From NCBI GenBank assembly GCA_021813265.1, contig JAKALF010000001.1, positions 20,731 to 84,730 on the forward strand: a DNA stretch of 64,000 bases. The letters are read 5' to 3'. Positions within the stretch are counted from its first letter, which is position 1; each line of letters begins with the position of its first letter. A model generated the notes under the pieces. That model saw only the letters and a list, made by a program, of their open reading frames with translations. It was not told the origin of the DNA and did no database searches. Positions 32,328 to 39,761 of this stretch are shown piece by piece. The position numbers and the translations under genes are program-made. The stretch is from a bacterium (GTDB taxonomy: Bacteria; Patescibacteriota; Minisyncoccia; UBA6257; GWB1-50-10).

Positions 32328-33616
32328 GAGCCCCATTCCAATCTTTGGGCTCTTTTTTCTTTTAAGACTTCCTCCACCATCTCCCGCTCATTCCAGGGAA
32401 TAGTCTCTCCATGAGCCATGTGAATGAATGACTCGCTTCCCTTTCCTGAAAACACTATCGCGTCCCCGCTTTTAGCGAGAGATACGGCTTTTCTAATAGC
32501 CTCTTTTCTATCTAAGATTTCATATATGTTGTTTTGAGGAAAATCTTTAGAGATTCCGGACCGTACGGCACGAATAATTTCCAAAGGATCTTCGTCGTAA
32601 GGATCTTCGTTCGTGAGAACAATACATGAGCAATACTTCCCGGCGATTTCTCCCATCGCGGGACGTTTCCACTTGTCCCTCCCCCCTCCCGCGGAACCTA
32701 AAACACCTATTAAACCCGCTCCTTTTTTCATATATTCATTTTGTATGGTCTCGTATATGCTCCGAAGCGAGTCTGGAGTATGGGCGTAATCAACGACGGC
32801 GATAAAAGGTTCTCTTTGGATAAAATCCATGCGTCCTGGAATTCCTTTAAAGGCGTTGAACGCTTGATATATGCGTTCGTCTGAAACGCCCAATAAACGC
32901 CCTATTTGAAACGCGAGCGCCATATTGTCTTTGTAAAAATCACCTTTTATAAGATCGTTCTTGATGGGTTTCTCTTTAAAAATATCCCGAGAAAAGGTTC
33001 TCGCTTCTTTCAATTTTTCTTTAAAAAACTCGTAGCGCGCGTCGTATATATTTAAAAATACGTGAGCACCCCTCCGAGCCGCGTAGTTGAGAAAAGAACG
33101 TTTCGCGTCGCGATATTTTTCAAACGACCCATGGGCTTCTATGTGTTCCGGAGCAAGATTTGTAAGAGCGGCAACAGTCCAGGGAATAAACCGGTGACGT
33201 GAAAGCGCGATGCCTTGGGACGTGACTTCAATAATGGCGTGCGTGCACGTTTCTTGTTCGGCCTGTTTTAAAAAGTTCTGGATAAAAAAATGTCCGGGCA
33301 TTGAATTTCCTAACGTGTTTTTCTCGCTCTTTTCTCCAAGCTTCACGCGCAACGATGAGAGGAGGGCTGTTTTTTTCCCTTCCATTTCAAGAATGGCGTT
33401 TACGAGCTCAACAGTCGTTGTCTTCCCCTTGGTCCCCGTTATTCCAATCACACAAAGCTTTCTTCCTGGAAAACGGTACAGAAGAGAACCGAAAAGAGCG
33501 AGACTAAAATGGTACGCCTTAGGAGCCCATGAAACGCGATATAGAAGTTTAAATAAAGGAAACTTCTTTATACGAGAAAGGATCAAATGCGTAACGTTCC
33601 ATACGGATGATTTCAT
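32324..33616 (-). CDS. murE: Mur ligase, MurE-like (UDP-MurNAc-tripeptide synthetase)
   Basis: A 430-residue ATP-dependent ligase that adds the third amino acid to the peptidoglycan stem. P-loop GITGTKGKTTTVEL (about 41-54), the central domain ALTNLAPEHIEAHGSFEKYRDAKRSFL, the C-terminal GIPGRMDFI and VVDYAHTPDSL, and VLGSAGGGRDKWKRPAMGEIA. At the DNPR position, which selects meso-diaminopimelate, it reads TNEDPYDEDP, so the residue is not predicted simply as Dap or Lys. The N-terminal UDP-binding domain is short (about 40 residues of normal ~90), so the enzyme is shorter than usual. Confidence 0.88.
   Translation of the reverse strand: MKSSVWNVTHLILSRIKKFPLFKLLYRVSWAPKAYHFSLALFGSLLYRFPGRKLCVIGITGTKGKTTTVELVNAILEMEGKKTALLSSLRVKLGEKSEKNTLGNSMPGHFFIQNFLKQAEQETCTHAIIEVTSQGIALSRHRFIPWTVAALTNLAPEHIEAHGSFEKYRDAKRSFLNYAARRGAHVFLNIYDARYEFFKEKLKEARTFSRDIFKEKPIKNDLIKGDFYKDNMALAFQIGRLLGVSDERIYQAFNAFKGIPGRMDFIQREPFIAVVDYAHTPDSLRSIYETIQNEYMKKGAGLIGVLGSAGGGRDKWKRPAMGEIAGKYCSCIVLTNEDPYDEDPLEIIRAVRSGISKDFPQNNIYEILDRKEAIRKAVSLAKSGDAIVFSGKGSESFIHMAHGETIPWNEREMVEEVLKEKRAQRLEWGS
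32326..32358 (+). terminator. Terminator of the 63-aa gene, inside murE 3' end
   Basis: AAGAGCCC (32326-32333), a 13-nt loop, GGGCTCTT (32347-32354) and TTTTTT. It lies within the last codons of the convergent murE gene. Confidence 0.8.
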
Positions 33617-33621
33617 ATATC

Positions 33622-34197
33622 CTATGATTTCCCTAATTCCTTAAGAGCAAGCCTTAATCGTTCCTCTATGGACTTCTCTCTAGGAAGAGTCTGAATAATA
33701 TCGCGAACATGGTTCCTCGAATACCCTAAATCCACGAGAGCGTCTTCAATATCTTTATCTTGTCGAGCGTTCCTGGTTTCTCCCCTCATGTCAAAAAGTT
33801 TGGTTTTAGCGTGAAGTTCAAGAACAATGCGCTCGGCGGTCTTTTTTCCAACCCCCGGGGCTCGGGACAAAAGATCCGCTCGTTTTTCAAGAATGGCCGC
33901 GGTGATATTGGGAACCGTATCAATATCCAAAACCCCAAGAGCAGTTTTGGGACCAACGCCGCTTACGGTTCTTAAAAGCTCAAAAAGCGTCAGAGTCTCT
34001 TCTCCAAGAAATCCGTAGAGTTCCATCTGTTCTTCTCTTATATAAAGATGGGAGAAGATAAAAACGGATTGTCCCAGCGAAGGAAGTTTTGAAAGCGTGC
34101 TTTTATTCCCGAAAATCTTGTACCCCACGCCCCCGCACTCAACTACAAAAAAGGTGTCTCCTTTTTTAATAAGTTTCCCGGAAAGAGAGTGGATCAT
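33622..34197 (-). CDS. ruvA: Holliday junction branch migration protein RuvA
   Basis: A 191-residue RuvA. It binds four-way DNA junctions and loads RuvB. The N-terminal OB domain is MIHSLSGKLIKKGDTFFVVECGGVGYKI; the two helix-hairpin-helix motifs are RTVSGVGPKTALGVL (about 74-88) and LSRAPGVGKKTAERIVLEL (about 108-126); the C-terminal domain III is DIEDALVDLGYSRNHVRDII. Length is typical. ruvB is at 38318 and ruvC at 43446, so all three are in the window but not adjacent. Confidence 0.95.
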   Translation of the reverse strand: MIHSLSGKLIKKGDTFFVVECGGVGYKIFGNKSTLSKLPSLGQSVFIFSHLYIREEQMELYGFLGEETLTLFELLRTVSGVGPKTALGVLDIDTVPNITAAILEKRADLLSRAPGVGKKTAERIVLELHAKTKLFDMRGETRNARQDKDIEDALVDLGYSRNHVRDIIQTLPREKSIEERLRLALKELGKS

Positions 34198-34234
34198 ATA
34201 ACGCTATTGTAGAACGTAATGGGGTAATAAACAA

Positions 34235-34263
34235 TTGACAACGGAGGTGTAGTCGTCTAATCT
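34235..34263 (+). promoter_or_regulatory. Promoter for rpsT
   Basis: TTGACA (34235-34240), 17-nt spacer, TAATCT (34258-34263). The ATG of rpsT is 12 nt after the -10 box, so the leader is about six bases. Confidence 0.7.
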
Positions 34264-34275
34264 AAACCCCATACT

Positions 34276-34518
34276 ATGCCTAACACAAAAACAGCAAAAA
34301 AAGCTTTGCGACAAAATATTCGCAGGAGAAAAATGAATCTTGATCGTCAAAAGAAAATGAAAGAAACGATCAAAAGTTTCAAAAAATCTCCGAGTTCCGA
34401 GAAACTCAAAGAAACATATAAGACGCTTGATAGGATGGCTAAAACGGGGGTTATAAAAAAGAATAAGGCGAATAGACTTAAATCAAGGCTTTCAAAGAAA
34501 ATAAAAAACACCTCGTAA
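34276..34518 (+). CDS. rpsT: 30S ribosomal protein S20
   Basis: An 80-residue bS20, very rich in Lys and Arg. Begins MPNTKTAKKALRQNIRRR and includes LKETYKTLDRMAKTGVIKKNKANRLKSRLSKKI, the classical C-terminal helix. It is a primary 16S-binding protein of the small subunit. It is opposite holA, as in many bacteria, and shares its terminator. Confidence 0.95.
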   Translation: MPNTKTAKKALRQNIRRRKMNLDRQKKMKETIKSFKKSPSSEKLKETYKTLDRMAKTGVIKKNKANRLKSRLSKKIKNTS

Positions 34519-34529
34519 GAGGTGTTTTT
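34507..34529 (+). terminator. Terminator after rpsT
   Basis: AACACCTC (34507-34514), loop GTAA, GAGGTGTT (34519-34526), then T. It covers the rpsT stop codon and abuts the convergent holA end. Confidence 0.88.
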
Positions 34530-35364
34530 ATCTCAAAACAAAATCAAGAAGCGCTTCCTCATATTCCAATCCCCCGCTTTTTACAGAAACATCGTAGCGA
34601 GAAAGAGAAACTAGGCTTTCTTCCCTGGCGTTGTAGGCCAATGAATTAAAAACATACGCGGGATCTTCATTTTGAGAGAACGCTTTCTCCAACATACCCA
34701 CTCTCTCTTTCCAGCTCTTTGAACTCAAAATCCCGCGAGTAAGGACATATACCTCGTCACGGGAAAACCAGTGAGTTGTTTCTTTAACTAACGAAAGGGA
34801 AATTTCTTTTTCTCCAGAAATGGGAGCGAGTTTTTCTAACGTTTTTATTCCCAACCAAACGCTGTGCTCGCTCGAGATTTTTTTTGAAAGGAATTCTCCT
34901 CCTTCTAAAACATAGACCATAAAGAAACTCCACGCCGGCTGAGAAAAGGAAATTCCGAAATCTTTGGCTTTTTTCTTTAAAAACGCTTGAAGTTTTACTC
35001 CCTCAAGCTTTTCAAATTCCTGAGATAGTATGGGTTTTTTAAGGAGAAATGAAAACGCTTTTTTGGGAGGTTTTAGGTCGGAAATAATAATAAAGGCATT
35101 CTTGTTTTCAATATAGAATTTCAGTACCGCTATCCATTCCTTGGAGTCGGGGGTGGTTGCCTCCCGAATAACCGCGCATTTAACAGACTGAAACATAGAC
35201 GGTTGTTCAAGAAAATCCCTCGCTTCAATCCAACCATCACCCTCTTCTTCAAAATCAAAATGACGCAAATCCATGGAGGGGTTCTTTTGTTTGTACGAAC
35301 AAAGAAGATCTTTTAATTTTTCTCCTCTCCTATATGAATCGGGTCCGTAGAGATAGACGATCAT
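34528..35364 (-). CDS. holA: DNA polymerase III subunit delta
   Basis: A 278-residue clamp-loader subunit, slightly short for the family (about 330). Visible features are the start MIVYLYGPDSYRRGEKLKDLL, the LEQPSMFQSVKCAVIRE patch, and the C-terminal collar segment SWKERVGMLEKAFSQNEDPAYVFNSLAYNAREE. It helps open the DnaN clamp at primer ends. No Walker motif is expected in delta. Its neighbour opposite rpsT supports the assignment. Confidence 0.85.
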   Translation of the reverse strand: MIVYLYGPDSYRRGEKLKDLLCSYKQKNPSMDLRHFDFEEEGDGWIEARDFLEQPSMFQSVKCAVIREATTPDSKEWIAVLKFYIENKNAFIIISDLKPPKKAFSFLLKKPILSQEFEKLEGVKLQAFLKKKAKDFGISFSQPAWSFFMVYVLEGGEFLSKKISSEHSVWLGIKTLEKLAPISGEKEISLSLVKETTHWFSRDEVYVLTRGILSSKSWKERVGMLEKAFSQNEDPAYVFNSLAYNAREESLVSLSRYDVSVKSGGLEYEEALLDFVLR

Positions 35365-35383
35365 GAGGTTAGTATATAAAAAA

Positions 35384-35405
35384 GGGCGCCCGTGTGCTAG
35401 GCGCC
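35384..35405 (-). terminator. Terminator of the lipoprotein operon
   Basis: Minus-strand GGCGCC, 9-nt loop, GGCGCC (35385-35390 / 35400-35405) followed by CTTTTTTATA, directly after the stop at 35410. Confidence 0.8.
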
Positions 35406-35409
35406 GAAA

Positions 35410-35814
35410 TTAATACCTTGGAAAATCGTACTTTTGAACATCCCAATAACTTTTATAGGACGTTCCACTGAAATAAAAGCTTCTGCTCGTTGCGGAGTAG
35501 AAAACCTTTTCTCCAGCTTTGGTGGTATACGCTCTAAGAGTAACCACCATACTCTCTTGTCCCCACACGCTCGTGGGAACAAATAAAACTGTACCGGGTT
35601 TTATATCCCCGAACGATCTCGAGTAATTGCCGGTCACAATTACGTCAAGGGTTAAATCCTGGGTTGTATTGATTATCACAACCCCCTCTCTCCCGGAAAA
35701 TCCGGGAAGATTGGACTCAACTTGGACGCGGCGCCCCATCTCATTCACGATGGCAACGGGAAGCGCGCATCCAAAAACAAAAAGGGATAACAAAGCGAAA
35801 ATAACTATTCTCAT
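35410..35814 (-). CDS. Putative lipoprotein (134 aa)
   Basis: Start chosen at ATG 35814 because AAGGAGGA lies just upstream (an in-frame ATG at 35829 would overlap the preceding stop). Signal peptide MRIVIFALLSLFVFGC with a lipobox (Cys16), then a beta-rich domain (REGVVIINTTQDLTLDVIVTGNYS...GTVLFVPTSVWG...VTLRAYTTKAGEK). It is probably tethered to the outer face of the membrane. Second gene of a two-gene unit with the membrane protein upstream. No family recognised. Confidence 0.75.
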   Translation of the reverse strand: MRIVIFALLSLFVFGCALPVAIVNEMGRRVQVESNLPGFSGREGVVIINTTQDLTLDVIVTGNYSRSFGDIKPGTVLFVPTSVWGQESMVVTLRAYTTKAGEKVFYSATSRSFYFSGTSYKSYWDVQKYDFPRY

Positions 35815-35825
35815 CTTTTCCTCCT

Positions 35826-36218
35826 TCATTTCAAGTAGATTTTCTTGTTATCGCGAGCGATAACAAGAACCATTGAGTTTCCCACGCGCGGCGCGCGCTC
35901 AAACAGCTCCCTTGGGAGTCCGTAGGTCTGAACGTCTTTTTTTGAATCAACCGTCATCAGGTTGTAGTATTTGGTGGTTGTTGTATCAACCGCAATGACG
36001 GAAACTACCTCCCCTTCTGTTAGGCTTTCAACGCCTAACGGGTTTTCTAATTCTGGGATTAAAACCAGAATCAGTAGTAGTAAAAGAATAATACTACCTA
36101 AAGAACCTACAATACTAAAAAAGAAATTTTCAGGATTATCAGCAGCATTACAAAAAAGGACGGTAGAACAAATAATAAGAAGAATAGTGAAAATAAGAAT
36201 AACTACTATACCGGTCAT
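35826..36218 (-). CDS. Small membrane protein (130 aa)
   Basis: Two membrane helices (about 3-24 and 37-53) are followed by a beta-rich domain of about 75 residues (EGEVVSVIAVDTTTTKYYNLMTVDSKKDVQTYGL...VLVIARDNKKIYLK), which would lie on the same side as the N-terminus, the cytosol if the N-terminus is inside. It has a near-perfect TTGACA-17-TATTAT promoter and an AGGAGG ribosome site. The downstream lipoprotein gene starts 11 nt after its stop. Function unknown. Confidence 0.75.
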   Translation of the reverse strand: MTGIVVILIFTILLIICSTVLFCNAADNPENFFFSIVGSLGSIILLLLLILVLIPELENPLGVESLTEGEVVSVIAVDTTTTKYYNLMTVDSKKDVQTYGLPRELFERAPRVGNSMVLVIARDNKKIYLK

Positions 36219-36254
36219 AAAGCCTCCTATATGTTAAAGTTAATACTGATGTAG

Positions 36255-36283
36255 ATAATAGCATATATGATAGAAAATGTCAA
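36255..36283 (-). promoter_or_regulatory. Promoter of the membrane protein/lipoprotein unit
   Basis: Minus-strand TTGACA (36278-36283), 17-nt spacer, TATTAT (36255-36260), about 37 bp before the ATG at 36218. This is the best consensus promoter in the window. Confidence 0.75.
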
Positions 36284-36308
36284 TCAACGCAAAGATTGGG
36301 TATTCCCA

Positions 36309-36337
36309 TTGTTGCTTCTCGCGTTACGTTCTACAAT
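36309..36337 (+). promoter_or_regulatory. Promoter for the pilB-like gene
   Basis: TTGTTG (36309-36314), 17-nt spacer, TACAAT (36332-36337). The ATG at 36346 is 8 nt after the -10 box. Confidence 0.55.
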
Positions 36338-36345
36338 AAGGATGC

Positions 36346-38019
36346 ATGTTTAAAGGAAAAAACGATCTTGAGGAAAAACTGTCGGCCCAAAGAAAACTAG
36401 CCGAAGAAAATGACGCCAAACGAAGAGCCGCGCAATATAATTTCCCCTATCTGAATCTCGTTTCAACGAAAGCCCCAACCGAGATGCGGGCGCTTGAGCT
36501 TGTTTCGGAAGAAACGGCGAAAAAAGCGAAGATCGCCCCCCTCCAGGAAATACGGAAAAAACTTGTAATCGCTGTTTTTAATCCCAGCTTTCCGGAAACC
36601 CAAAAAATCTTGGAAGACCTCAAAAAAAAATTCGAACTTGAGATTTTTATATCCTCCCTTTCTGGCTTGGAACACGCCTGGGAATATTACGCGTTCGCGT
36701 CAGAAGAACAAAAAGAAATCAGCGGAAAAATTGAAATAAACAACGAAAACCTTAAGAATCTCTCGGAAACAATCAGGGACTTTAAAAGCCTTGACGGTCT
36801 CTTCACTGGTCTCAAAAACCCTCTTACCTCCCAACTTTTAGAAATTATTTTGGGCGGAGCTCTTGCCCTCAAGGCATCGGATATACATTTTGAACCCAAA
36901 GAAGAATCTCGAATTTTGCGTTTTAGAATTGACGGCCTTCTACATTCCGCGTATGAGGGATTTTCAGAAAACTCATACAAATCCATCGTGATGCGCATAA
37001 AACTCCTGTCGGGAATGAAACTTAATATCGTAAACGAAGCTCAAGACGGACGTTTCACGATAGATTTAAAGGATAGAGACATTGAAATACGAACCTCTAT
37101 CATTCCTTCGGAATACGGGGAAACGGTTGTGATGCGTCTTTTAGATCCTTTGGCGCTTAAAACTAATTTAGAAGATTTAGGATGGAGGAAAGACGATCTT
37201 GATATCATTAAAAAAATACTTGCCGAACCTAATGGTCTTGTTCTAAACACGGGACCCACGGGATCGGGAAAAACAACAACCCTTTACGCTTTCTTGAAGC
37301 ACGTTCAAAATCCTGAAATAAAGATCATAACTATTGAGGACCCCATTGAATATCATCTTAATGGAATATCCCAAACTCAAGTGAATAACGCGGCGCGCTA
37401 CACGTTCGCGAGCGGATTAAGATCCATACTAAGACAAGATCCCGATGTCGTGCTTGTCGGAGAAATTAGAGACACGGAAACCGCGGAAATCGCTTTAAAC
37501 GCTTCCCTTACGGGACATATGGTTTTCTCAACGCTTCACACGAACGACGCTGTGGGAGCGATCCCACGTCTCTTGGATCTTGGGATAAAAACCCAAACGC
37601 TGGGCCCCGCCCTCACGCTTGTCATAGCCCAGCGTCTCGTGCGCGTTCTCTGTCCTCACTGTAAAGAAAAAATGGAAACACAAGAAGATCTTAAAATGAA
37701 AATACAAAGGTTTGTGGAAAACCTTCCCGCCAGAGTTGATAAATCACCCTTTAAAACCTTTGAGGTGTTTAAACCTCATGGATGCCCCGAGTGCGGGGGG
37801 TTGGGATACAGAGGAAGGACATCGATATTTGAGCTCTTCGTAATAGATGAAAATCTGGAGCAAGCGATCTATAAAACCCCCAATGAGATAGAACTTAAAA
37901 ACTTGGCAAAAGGGCAAGGTATGACTACAATGCAAGAAGACGGTATTCTAAAAGTCCTCAAGGGAATTACGAGTATGGAAGAGGTCCAAAGACTCACGGG
38001 AGAAATTGATTGGAAATAA
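36346..38019 (+). CDS. pilB: GspE/PilB-family secretion/pilus ATPase
   Basis: A 557-residue cytoplasmic AAA-type ATPase that powers type IV pilus or type II-like secretion assembly. The N-terminal ~150 residues include a partial MshEN-like domain. The motor has ALKASDIHFEPKEESRILRFRIDG (about 173-197), Walker A GPTGSGKTTTLYAF (304-317), Asp box TIEDPIEYHLNGISQTQVN, Walker B LRQDPDVVLVGEIRDTETAE, and the His box LTGHMVFSTLHTNDA. A C-terminal Cys4 site (CPHC and CPECGGLGYRGR) is present. No pilin gene is adjacent in this window. The gene is expressed from its own promoter, with no SD. Confidence 0.92.
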   Translation: MFKGKNDLEEKLSAQRKLAEENDAKRRAAQYNFPYLNLVSTKAPTEMRALELVSEETAKKAKIAPLQEIRKKLVIAVFNPSFPETQKILEDLKKKFELEIFISSLSGLEHAWEYYAFASEEQKEISGKIEINNENLKNLSETIRDFKSLDGLFTGLKNPLTSQLLEIILGGALALKASDIHFEPKEESRILRFRIDGLLHSAYEGFSENSYKSIVMRIKLLSGMKLNIVNEAQDGRFTIDLKDRDIEIRTSIIPSEYGETVVMRLLDPLALKTNLEDLGWRKDDLDIIKKILAEPNGLVLNTGPTGSGKTTTLYAFLKHVQNPEIKIITIEDPIEYHLNGISQTQVNNAARYTFASGLRSILRQDPDVVLVGEIRDTETAEIALNASLTGHMVFSTLHTNDAVGAIPRLLDLGIKTQTLGPALTLVIAQRLVRVLCPHCKEKMETQEDLKMKIQRFVENLPARVDKSPFKTFEVFKPHGCPECGGLGYRGRTSIFELFVIDENLEQAIYKTPNEIELKNLAKGQGMTTMQEDGILKVLKGITSMEEVQRLTGEIDWK

Positions 38020-38031
38020 TATTCTCTGAGA

Positions 38032-38216
38032 GGAAAATAAAATCCTGAGTTGGGGTCTGTGGGCACAAATGAGCCGAAAGCAGGCAAATTTTTAAAAGCT
38101 TTTCCGAACGCATCAGAAAAGACGAGATCTTTTCGAGGAGTGATCCAGCCGGAGCCAAATCATCCTTGTCATAAAAAGTATCCCTATTACCCACAGACCT
38201 CACATCAAGATTTCTA
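38032..38216 (-). ncRNA. Candidate rod-shaped noncoding RNA (6S-like)
   Basis: The minus strand between pilB and ruvB has a TTGACA-17-TAGACT promoter (38246-38251 / 38223-38228), giving a start near 38216. The following ~165 nt fold into one long interrupted hairpin: 13-bp closing stem (38051-38063 with 38190-38202), then acaa/ttgt and atga/tcat (38065-38072 with 38160-38169), tccg/cgga (38103-38106 with 38150-38153), atca/tgat (38112-38115 with 38141-38144), and a 7-bp apical stem (38116-38122 with 38128-38134) with a 5-nt loop. It ends in a TTTTATTTT tract near 38033-38044. Size (about 180 nt) and rod shape recall 6S RNA, but I find no sequence match; no protein of this frame looks real. 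Confidence 0.55.
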
Positions 38217-38222
38217 CGGAAA

Positions 38223-38251
38223 AGTCTATCACAAAACAAATATATTGTCAA
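38223..38251 (-). promoter_or_regulatory. Promoter of the candidate ncRNA
   Basis: Minus-strand TTGACA (38246-38251), 17-nt spacer, TAGACT (38223-38228). It points away from ruvB, towards the structured region. Confidence 0.7.
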
Positions 38252-38317
38252 TAGCAAGTATGAGTCGCCAAAGAAGGATTATTTCATATCTAATTATTTT
38301 GTCAAGCCTATAAAACC

Positions 38318-39313
38318 ATGGGAAAAAAGAATGAAAAATCTGAGGAAATAAGTATTGATATAACTCTAAGACCGGACAGGTGGGATGAGTATGTTGGTCA
38401 AGAAAAGGTAAAAACCAACCTTAGACTTATAATAGACGCCGCTAAAGGAAGGGGTGAAAACTGCGATCATCTTCTCTTCTATGGTCAGCCGGGTCTTGGA
38501 AAAACCACGCTCGCTTATCTTATAGGAAAAGAAATGGGCGTTTCTATAAAATCCACATCGGGACCCGCTCTTGAAAAAACGGGCGACATTGCCGCGCTCC
38601 TCACGAACCTGGAACCAAACGACATATTATTTATAGACGAAGCTCATAGAATAAACAAAACCGTGGAAGAGGTATTATATCCAGCCATGGAAAGCAGGCA
38701 GCTTCATCTTATTATAGGAAAAGGTCCTTCCGCGAGAACCTTTTCTCTTGATCTTCCTCCTTTCACGATTATCGCGGCAACCACGAAAGCAAGCCTTATT
38801 TCAGCTCCCCTCAGATCAAGGTTTGGGGCAACGTTTAAGCTTGATTACTATAACGAATCCGATATTGAAAAAATCATAGAGCGATCGGCGAGGCTCTTAA
38901 AAATCGACATAACAAAAGAGGCTCGATTAAAACTCGGGAAAGCTTCCCGATTTACTCCCCGTGTGGCGAATAGACTCTTAAGACGCGCGAGAGATTACGC
39001 TCAGGTATACAAAAACGGAACTATAGACGATTCTTCCGCGCAAAAAACCCTGGAACTTCTTGAAATAGACGACTTGGGACTTGAGCGCGCCGATAAAGAA
39101 CTTATTTCAGCCATCATCAATAAATTTAATGGGGGTCCGGTTGGCCTTAAGGCTTTAGGGTCGGCTTTGAATGAAGAAATAGGAACTATAGAAGATGTCT
39201 ACGAGCCTTTTCTTATGAAACTCGGTCTCATCCATAGAAGTCCGGGCGGACGCATAGCGACGGAACGCGCGTACGAACATTTTGGGACTAAAAACAAAAA
39301 GAGCATGGTCTAA
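38318..39313 (+). CDS. ruvB: Holliday junction DNA helicase RuvB
   Basis: A 331-residue AAA+ motor that drives branch migration with RuvA. LRPDRWDEYVGQEKVKTNL (about 17-35), Walker A GQPGLGKTTLAYLIG (about 56-70), Walker B ILFIDEAHRINK, sensor-1 IIAATTKASLIS, and the C-terminal winged helix with GGPVGLKALGSALNEEIGTIEDVYEPFL. It is followed almost directly by tsaE and polA, all in one plus-strand run. Start ATG 38318 is preceded by no SD; it is the second signal-poor core gene here. Confidence 0.95.
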   Translation: MGKKNEKSEEISIDITLRPDRWDEYVGQEKVKTNLRLIIDAAKGRGENCDHLLFYGQPGLGKTTLAYLIGKEMGVSIKSTSGPALEKTGDIAALLTNLEPNDILFIDEAHRINKTVEEVLYPAMESRQLHLIIGKGPSARTFSLDLPPFTIIAATTKASLISAPLRSRFGATFKLDYYNESDIEKIIERSARLLKIDITKEARLKLGKASRFTPRVANRLLRRARDYAQVYKNGTIDDSSAQKTLELLEIDDLGLERADKELISAIINKFNGGPVGLKALGSALNEEIGTIEDVYEPFLMKLGLIHRSPGGRIATERAYEHFGTKNKKSMV

Positions 39314-39314
39314 T

Positions 39315-39761
39315 ATGATAGTTAAAAGCCGGACAACGAAAGAAACAAGAGAGTTTGGAAAATTATTAGGAGAGACTCTCAAAGACGCGTTTTTCAACCA
39401 AGCTATTCTTATAACTCTATCAGGAAACCTGGGATCGGGGAAAACAACCCTCATACAAGGAATAGGGAGGGGGCTCGGAATAAAAAGGCAAATCACAAGT
39501 CCGACTTTTCTTATAATGAGAAGTTACCCTTTTTCAAAAGAGAGGAAGTTATACCATATCGACGCGTACAGAATAGAAAACAAAAAAGACGCGGCTGTTA
39601 TAGAAGGAGAAAAATCAATCTTCAAAGACCCCTCAAACATTATCGTTATAGAGTGGCCGGAACGCGTACGCCACCTTCTTTTAAAAGAAAAAATTGTTAT
39701 CATTCTCTCCCACGGAAAAAAAGAATTCGAGCGAACGATTGTTATACGAAAGAACGCATGA
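39315..39761 (+). CDS. tsaE: tRNA threonylcarbamoyladenosine biosynthesis ATPase TsaE
   Basis: A 148-residue P-loop ATPase of the TsaBDE complex for t6A37 in ANN-reading tRNAs. Walker A SGNLGSGKTTLIQGIGRGLG (about 38-57), ITSPTFLIMRSY, and YHIDAYRIEN with the conserved Asp-Tyr-Arg, then VIEWPERVRHLL. The start at ATG 39315 is used because it immediately follows the ruvB stop (the longer in-frame start lies inside ruvB). It overlaps polA by 4 nt (ATGA). Confidence 0.93.
   Translation: MIVKSRTTKETREFGKLLGETLKDAFFNQAILITLSGNLGSGKTTLIQGIGRGLGIKRQITSPTFLIMRSYPFSKERKLYHIDAYRIENKKDAAVIEGEKSIFKDPSNIIVIEWPERVRHLLLKEKIVIILSHGKKEFERTIVIRKNA

Noticed and set aside
38140..38160. GGCTGGATCAC sequence resembling the 16S rRNA 3' end
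   Set aside because: Only about 11 bases match and no rRNA context exists; chance similarity within the candidate ncRNA.
37994..38313. Two opposing ORFs (87 aa each) in the pilB-ruvB spacer
   Set aside because: No ribosome sites, no protein-like pattern, and both overlap the nested RNA rod; treated as shadows.
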